Shown here piece by piece: positions 57,601 to 64,000 of a stretch of 64,000 bases of DNA (positions are counted from its first letter, which is position 1; each line of letters opens with the position of its first letter). The position numbers and the translations under genes are program-made. The DNA comes from Oxyruncus cristatus (Eukaryota > Chordata > Aves > Passeriformes > Cotingidae), in assembly GCA_013399855.1 (NCBI GenBank), contig VXAY01001005.1, positions 227,504 through 291,503 of the forward strand. The letters run 5' to 3'. A model generated the notes under the pieces. That model was not told the origin of the DNA, did not search any database, and saw only the letters and a program-made list of their open reading frames with translations.

Positions 57601-60129
57601 TAAGTCTTTAAGAAAAAGAAACCTTTCTTTCTAAGAGGAAAAAATAAACTTTAACCTTAAGAGGTTTTATGATACTAATTATCTGTACTAGGAGATAAAC
57701 ACACATGGTTAAGAGCAAAATGAGCCATTTTCAAGTATCTTGACTGCAGTACAATGCTAGAACTTCCTCTAGTGTCTCAACATGTTAGACAAATTGATCT
57801 AACATTTATGGAGAATGAAGGGCAGGGAAGGGTCATAAAGTAAACCAGTGAATAATACTTTCAAAATTTCTAACAATAAATCTCTACTACAATCTACAGA
57901 TGGAAGGCATGTTTGAACAAGTATTCTTGTACTTGACAGAAGATCTAAAGAGCGTATCATAATTTGCTTGGAGAAACTGACAGATACAACTTTTTCATAA
58001 ACTTTTTATTAATTTATTTTGGTAGTATGTTGCACTTATTGTCAAAACTATTAACAAGTGTCATTTAAATCTCTATATGCATTTCATATAACTTACAATG
58101 TCTATTTACAGCCTACACTGAAAAATTAAGAAAACTGTCAGCTTCCCCGCATCTGTAAAAACAGCCATGGCTTTAATACGCTTTTTCTTAGTGAAAGCAG
58201 AGCAGATACAAGGATGGAAGATAATGAAAACTATCATGTTTCAGCATAATTTTGATTAACACAAAGTATGTGAACACAACATACTATTAAAGAATAACAG
58301 ATTTTTTTCTCTAGAATATCAGAGCTATGAACTACATAGAATAAAGCACAACTTCTGTATGGACATACAGCTTAACTTTTGTAATTACTCTCATGTCTAC
58401 TAGTAGTGAAATATTTGACAATTGTTACAATGTTATGGTAAATTTTGGAGAATATACAATCAAGATTTTATGTTCTTTTCAGTAAAAAAGGTTAGCCCTT
58501 TTTCTTTACTTTTATAAGTATTTTCCCCGTATCATGTCTTAACAGAGAATTTTCCTCTTTCTATACAGCCCTCCATACATTTCTAGCCAATGTTACAGAA
58601 TTATTGGTTATAGCTTCTTAACAGTGTGCGAATTGCAACTCAAGTGAGTTTCATTCTTACAAATGAAAAAAAAACCAGTTAAACAATATTGTACTGAAAA
58701 ATCAATTTATTTTAATTTAGGATTCCAAACATTGATAGCATTTATTGAAACTAGCTAATATTGATAATTAGGGAAGGAATCATGGTTAATTAGTTACTTC
58801 ACTTCCGATTTTCATGTCTTAACATGGATTTTAACCTTAACTGCAGATTTCCTCCATTTGGATATCATTCTCTGGTTTGGAGCATCTTGTATCATTTATT
58901 CTGAAGTAATGCAGAATTTTACACTTCGGCTTTGGTGAAACTTTTTAGTTCCATAAAAACTTGGGAAACAAACTAATGCAATAATGCAGCTTTACAATAA
59001 GCATACCTCTCATCAAATTAAACATAATTTCATTATACTTCTATCCTAACATTTTTCCCACTTATTTTCTAGGTATCATTCTTCTCTGAGTTATGGCTGA
59101 TGACCAAACAGCCCATCAAATACAATTTTTACATATGAGCATAATTTAATATTAAGTAAGGCATGGGGCTCTTAAAAGCACAGCAATTTCTAATTTACTA
59201 AAAAGAAAATGCAGCCCATTCAGAAACCTGAACTTTCTTGTGAGGAAATAACAGACTTCTACAGGAATATTAGAAAAAAGTGGCGCACAAACTTTTCCTA
59301 CAGTACACTGCCGTAGCTATCCAGTCTTCATGCCACAAGACTAACATCAAGTAAGGCTTGTGTACCACACAGAATCACAGTACAGATGCATCAGATCACT
59401 GTACTGCAGGTCAAAGTGGAAAGTATTGGCTCTCATCAGACAGCAAACTTCTGAGCTCAGACTTCCTTCAGAAATTCAAGGTGCCCTGAAGGTTATGATA
59501 ACCTTCCACTTCACCCCCATTTATTCTTCTCATACTTTTGTTAAGACCAGCAGAGTATTACTTACATTTGTTTTCCTTGATAAGAACGCTTTAATGTTAT
59601 AAAAATTATTTTAGTATTGTAAATTTTAAACTTCAAATAATATTTCAGTTATGTAGACACAGACCTTTTTCATAAATTAAATATAAACAGGTCACAAAAT
59701 TGAGGTTTTTGCCTCATGTTTATGACATTTCATTTTATATGCACATCATTAAAACTGAAGTCCCAACGAAAACTTTTTAATACCTGCAATATTAAGCAGG
59801 GGTAAAACAATGTTCCTTTAACAAAAAAGACTGGGGCAGTGGGTGGAGGGTGAGGGGGTAAGAAAGTGTGAAAATAATTATGTATAGTTTTATGTGGGTT
59901 GTCCACTCAGAAACTGGACACATTTTGGTTAGGGTTTTTTGGTTGGGTTTGTTATGTTTTGGTTTTTTTAACTAAAAAAGTTGGTTTATCGTCCCTAAAA
60001 ATTCAAGGCATTCTTCTCACTCAGTCCTATGCACCTAGCAGGAATAAGTCTAACCAGTTTTCTGGTTGTTGCTGATGTTTTCATACACTGTAGGTTTAAG
60101 ACAGTCTGTCAGACCTGCTACCGTTGAAG

Positions 60130-60336
60130 ATGGAAGACATCATTATCATAGACAAAACAATGGTAACAGCATCAACTGGAGAGCTGACAGGAGGTGGTGT
60201 TACTACAATTCATCCTAGCTGTATTTCAACTATTTTTGAAAAAGCTACTACAAAGTTTGGTATATATGTTCCTAATACCTCAGATTGGAGTACTGTACAA
60301 ATTGCACAAGAGTTATACAAGAAATACATTCCTTGA
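60130..60336 (+). other. Unidentified 69-codon ORF
   Basis: ATG to TGA gives 68-69 residues beginning MEDIIIIDKTMVTASTGELT, with a GGGVTTIHP segment and a C-terminal half rich in aromatic and charged residues (IAQELYKKYIP). Composition looks more protein-like than other chance ORFs in this AT-rich window. In the same frame a stop lies at 60097-60099. I see no clear splice site, poly(A) tail or known domain. It ends 61 bp before an LTR. It could be a decayed retrocopy, a fragment of an element, or chance. No function is claimed. Confidence 0.2.
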
Positions 60337-60397
60337 CACACATTTCTTCCAGAAAACTAAAACTCAGGTCCTGAAATGCAGCTGAGGTTTGAATGGC

Positions 60398-61464
60398 TGT
60401 GGTGAGTTGACCCTGGCAGAATGGCAGGTGCCCACCTCTCCCTTCCTCAGCTGGACAGGAGAAAGGTCAAAATACAGACAGGGAGAGATCGCTCACCAGT
60501 GACCATCATGTGCAAAACAGATTCAACTGGATGAAATAAGCTTAATTTTATCACCAATCAAATCAGAGTAGAAGAATGAGAAATAAAAACTAAACCTTAA
60601 AACAACTTTACCCCCACCTGTCCCTTCTTCCCAGGCTCCAAGTAGTAACTAAACTCCTAAATGGGGAATGGGCATTACAGTCAGTTTATCAGGCATCACT
60701 GCTGCTCCTTCCACCTTAAATTCTTCCCCTGCTCCAGCACGAAGTCCCACCCACAGGAGACAGTTCTCCACGAAATTCTCCAATATAAGTCCTTCCCATG
60801 GGCTGCAGTTCTTCATGAACTGCTCCAGTGTGAGTTCTTTCCATGGAGTACAGTCCTTCATGCATAGGCTGCTACAGTGTGTGTCCCTCATGGGGGTCAC
60901 AAGTCTTGCCAGCAAACCTGCTCCAGTGCAGGCTCCTCTCTCCACAGACCACAGGTCTTGGCAGGAGCAAGGGCTCCAGCAAGGGCTTCCCATGCAACTA
61001 CAGCCTCCCTTCAGGCAACCACCTGCTCACCCATGGGGTTCCCTCTCTGGGCTGCAGGTGAATTTATCTGCTTCCCTGTGTATCTCCATGGGCTGCAAGG
61101 GGACAGCCTGCCTTATCATGGGCTTCCCCCCAGGCTGCAGGAGAGATCTTCGCTCTGGTGCCTGAAGCACCTCCTCCCCTTCCTTCTTCACCGGCTTTGG
61201 TGTCTTCAGGGTTGTTTCCCTCACGTATTATCACTCCACTCTTCTGGTTGTTGTTATGCAGCTGGTTTTTTACCTTCTTTCCTAAAAACATCCCAGAGGT
61301 GTCACCACTGTTGCTGATGGGCTTGGGCTTGGCTAGCAGCAGGTCAATGTTAGAGCCAGCTGCTATTGGCTCTTTGGACACTGGGGAAGCTTCTTGCAGC
61401 TTCTCACAGAAGACACCCCTATAGACCCTCTGCTACCAAAACCTGGCTATGTAAAACCAATGCA
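60398..61464 (-). mobile_element. Avian ERV LTR, near complete
   Basis: A block of about 1.07 kb bounded by TGTGGTGAGTTGACCCTGGC on the left and AAAACCAATGCA on the right (TG...CA). It matches an LTR type I know from many bird genomes. The minus strand is probably its sense strand: the revcomp ends with the usual CAACTCACCACA, has a CCAAT box (plus-strand ATTGG at 61365-61369) and a diverged polyadenylation signal GATAAA (60547-60552). The middle (about 60730-61130) is built of imperfect repeats of roughly 50 bp containing CTGCTCCAGTG and CATGGGCTGCAG variants. I see no internal viral genes beside it, so it is probably a solo LTR, perhaps of ERVL type. A clear target-site duplication was not found. 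Confidence 0.82.
60649..60993 (-). other. Open reading frame inside the LTR repeats
   Basis: A 114-codon frame on the LTR sense strand runs through the internal repeats. It repeats a motif of about 17-18 residues with variants of LEQFMKNCSPWEGL. Such frames come from the repeat units sharing a length compatible with the codon frame. I know of no established protein for it and treat it as repeat-derived, not a gene. Confidence 0.5.
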
Positions 61465-63193
61465 CTGATTAAACATCAGCTCACTGATCACTGAAGAATG
61501 AGGAAAAGACAAGCAGTTTATGAAAATATCTCTAGATTAGATACCTTACTCCAGCACTGAAGACAAACTTTCTCACATGGTAGGAGGGGTATTTATGGTA
61601 TTTTTCTTTGCATACAGGCTGAAAAGTGACTTTTTCAAAAGTTTTAGAATTGCAGGCACATTTTAGGTGTACGAACTAATTCACAAATAAATACATGCTT
61701 GAAATACTGCTCTTCATCTTGAAGACAATTTAGTCAGTTGGACTATAATCTATGTTCTTATTATTTCTTAAATCTTTCTCTATCAAGATAAAATTGTCAA
61801 ACCCATCTGAACTGAAATATCTTACACCTTCTAAAACTCCGGACAATTCTGACTTTTCAGAACTACTTCAACCACCACTCTTCTCTACTTGTTCCTTCCA
61901 TACAGCTCTTAATGGCTGTCTGTCATTAGTAAATTTTTTTCTAACTCCAAGTTTCATGGGCAACTCTCTGTCCTACGCCTAGTCCACTATCCTTATGTTT
62001 TGACATTTCCTTTGTTTAACCACTTCCATTTGTTCTATTTCACTTTATTATTTACTTTCCAGATCTCAACTAACTTCTCCACAGGACTGCAACAATGAAT
62101 GGCACAATGCCTTTCTTTTAGCAATATACGTCTTCCAGCGGAACCTGAAATTCCTTATCAGTTCAACTAAGCATCCTAAGTACATCTACAACTAAGCATC
62201 CAACTAAGTACAGTCTGTGTGGGGCAAGATATTTTAGAATATAAAAGCACAGAGCAGAAAGCCAGCTAACTTAGCTGTCACGGAAACAGAAAATGGGACT
62301 AGATCTTAAATCATTCAACTTGTCTAAGCACAAAAGCATGATTAGGCCTGAAAATAGTTCTTTTCTTCACCAAAAAGAAAAAGTCAAACTTTGCTTGAAA
62401 ATTCAGGGGATACACATTCAATTCTCACTCCTGCTACGAGAAATCACTGTTTGTGATTTTTGCTCACCAGAAATCTTAAGCGTCTTTGGTGTGAAATATC
62501 TAATGATAGGAAAGTAGGCATTGAGCACGTCAAGCATCAAAAATCAGTTTTCTAGAGAAACTATTTTGAAGGCTGAGGGCCAACTATGACTTTTATCTGA
62601 TTCACAGTAGTATTAAGAGTAATACAGGGCTGTTCTCTGAACTATGGCTAAACAACGCTTTTATGGAGAAACAACCATAAAAGCATTAGTATCACCATTG
62701 TTTATGCCCTCAGTAAAGAAACAATCACAGTGTACCACCATCTTCAATAAAAACAGCTGGTTATGAGTCTCAACTGCATACAGCTTAACAGTACCAAAAC
62801 TGGGTTATACACATATAAAAACTACAAGTTCAACAACTATGAATATTTAACAGAAAGTATGACTGACTATTATGATCACAGACTATCAGCCTCTTAAGTT
62901 TTCAAGAAGTACTTTTCTGGATAATATTCTTCAACCAAATGGAACTTATTTGTATCAATGTAAGGTTAAATGAGTTAAAATTAACACACTATGATAAAGA
63001 GTAAGTCAGACTGAAGGATCTAATGACTTCTCATCACTCTATAATTAAATAAACTACTAGAAACAAACAAGTTGAGCCATACTTCCACCAGGGAAGTTTA
63101 CAAATCCAATTTTGGAGAAACTGTGGACAACCATGATAATAATATATGTATTATGATATAAATATATGCATCATCATAATTGTTCTCTTTTAA

Positions 63194-63221
63194 TCACAAG
63201 AGAATTTTGATTCTCTTGTGA
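63194..63221. repeat. Perfect 12-bp inverted repeat
   Basis: TCACAAGAGAAT (63194-63205) is exactly complementary to 63210-63221 around TTTG. It lies about 250 bp before the CR1 at the right end. Confidence 0.9.
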
Positions 63222-63474
63222 ATTTAAAAAAAAATAAAATTTAAAAAACTTGGTATTCCATAGCAAGTATGCAATTAATAAAACCATGATCTTTCAAAGT
63301 GCAATTCTCCCATTCTGATCTAATTAGAATGCTATCCAGAACAGCATTTCTTCTTGAAAACTTAAAGAAACTGATAATCTGAGTGTGATTAAAATCGTCA
63401 GTCATACTTTCTATTAAATATTTATGGAAGAGGTGTTTGGTTTTTTTTGCTTCTAATCCTTGCCCCATGTAGGT

Positions 63475-64000
63475 TTTTTATATGTATATTCATCAATCAC
63501 TTGAATGAAGGTGCAGATGCCACCTCAATAAGTGAAAACACAAAGGTGGGAGGAGTGGCCAATACCCCAGAGGGCTGTGCTGCCCTCCAGAAGGACCTGG
63601 ACAAGTTGGAGAGATGGGCAGAGAAGAACTGTCTGAAATTCAACAGTTGCAAGTGCAGGTCCTGCACCTGGAGAGGAATAACCCCCTGCACCAGCACAGG
63701 CTGGGGGCCAACATTCTGGAAAGCAGCTCTATGGAGAAGGACCTGGGGGTCCTGGTAGACAACAAGCTGTCCATGAGCGAGCAGTGAGGCCTTATGGCCA
63801 GGAAGACCAATGGTGTCCTGGGGTGCATCAGAAGAGCATTGCCAACAGGTTGAGAGAGGTGATCCGGCCCCTCTACTCAGCACTGGTGAGGCTTCACCAG
63901 GAGTGCTGCATCCTGTTCTGAGCTCCTCAGGATAAGAGAGACATGTAGCCCCTGGAGCAAGTCCAGCAGAGGGGATCAAGATGATGAGAGGACTGGAGCA
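63475..64000 (+). mobile_element. CR1 LINE, truncated by the window edge
   Basis: CR1 in plus orientation, cut on the right by the end of the window. It begins inside the reverse-transcriptase frame (FINHLNEGADAT near 63490, then GGVANTPEGCAALQKDLDKL at about 63547-63606) and continues past WAEKNCLKFNSCKC and [21 protein letters not shown] text with an in-frame stop at 63785. It is one of two clearly placed elements opposite to ADAMTS6. It is less decayed than the copy at 8918-10988, but already broken. Confidence 0.93.

Noticed and set aside
59930..59970. GGTTAGGG-like telomeric motif in a G/T-rich tract
   Set aside because: Only one telomere-like unit is present. The rest is irregular G/T sequence, so it is not an interstitial telomere.
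60668..61165. 165-codon plus-strand ORF, with overlapping 146- and 105-codon frames
   Set aside because: They lie inside the repeat-structured LTR and use the strand opposite to its likely sense. They are by-products of a GC-richer repeat with few stops.
63497..63979. 160-codon minus-strand ORF
   Set aside because: It is the antisense of the CR1 reverse-transcriptase region. The same pseudo-protein pattern appears at 9231-9668.

Overview
The window is nuclear DNA of a bird. The evidence is a vertebrate intron–exon structure with GT–AG splice sites, several CR1 LINE copies (one ending in the avian-type AATCATAG repeat), two LTR pieces of a kind I recognise from avian endogenous retroviruses, and an AT-rich intronic background. 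There are no operons, no CRISPR array and no prokaryotic signals.

The only gene I can support is ADAMTS6 on the minus strand, covering almost the whole window. Thirteen coding exons lie between 54610 (upstream) and 1493 (downstream). Joined, they give 562 complete codons with no frameshift or stop, and every junction phase agrees. In gene order they encode the end of the metalloprotease domain (third zinc-binding His and Met-turn), the disintegrin-like domain (45183-45324, 35158-35265), the central thrombospondin type 1 repeat (29337-29482, 27253-27316), the cysteine-rich domain (23670-23772, 22429-22562, 20866-20989), the spacer (19546-19626, 16361-16524, 14551-14689), then TSP1 repeats 2 and 3 and the first residues of repeat 4 (14551-14689, 4977-5106, 1493-1697). 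The signal peptide, propeptide and first part of the protease lie beyond 64000. The last TSP1 repeats and the C-terminal PLAC region lie before position 1. ADAMTS6 maps to human 5q12, and human chromosome 5 corresponds largely to the avian Z, so Z linkage is likely but is not shown here.

Region by region: 1-5106 holds the two last visible exons and their introns. 5107-14550 is one large intron with a short CR1 3' end (about 6239-6645), a long decayed CR1 with endonuclease and reverse-transcriptase remnants (about 8918-10988), several perfect hairpins and a CTCF-like site. 14551-29482 carries nine exons spaced 1.1-3.5 kb apart, with an old CR1 (about 19925-20420) and a possible very old CR1-type 3' end (about 26925-26990). 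29483-54463 holds three long introns, mostly featureless AT-rich DNA, with one LTR fragment (about 30590-30898). 54611-64000 is the partial upstream intron. It holds a near-complete LTR on the minus strand (about 60398-61464), a short unidentified ORF beside it, and a CR1 in plus orientation that runs off the right edge (from about 63475).

Nothing here looks like a new biological system. The items most worth a second look are the repeat-structured LTR with its antisense-readable frame, the 69-codon ORF next to it, the CTCF-like site, and the perfect hairpins.
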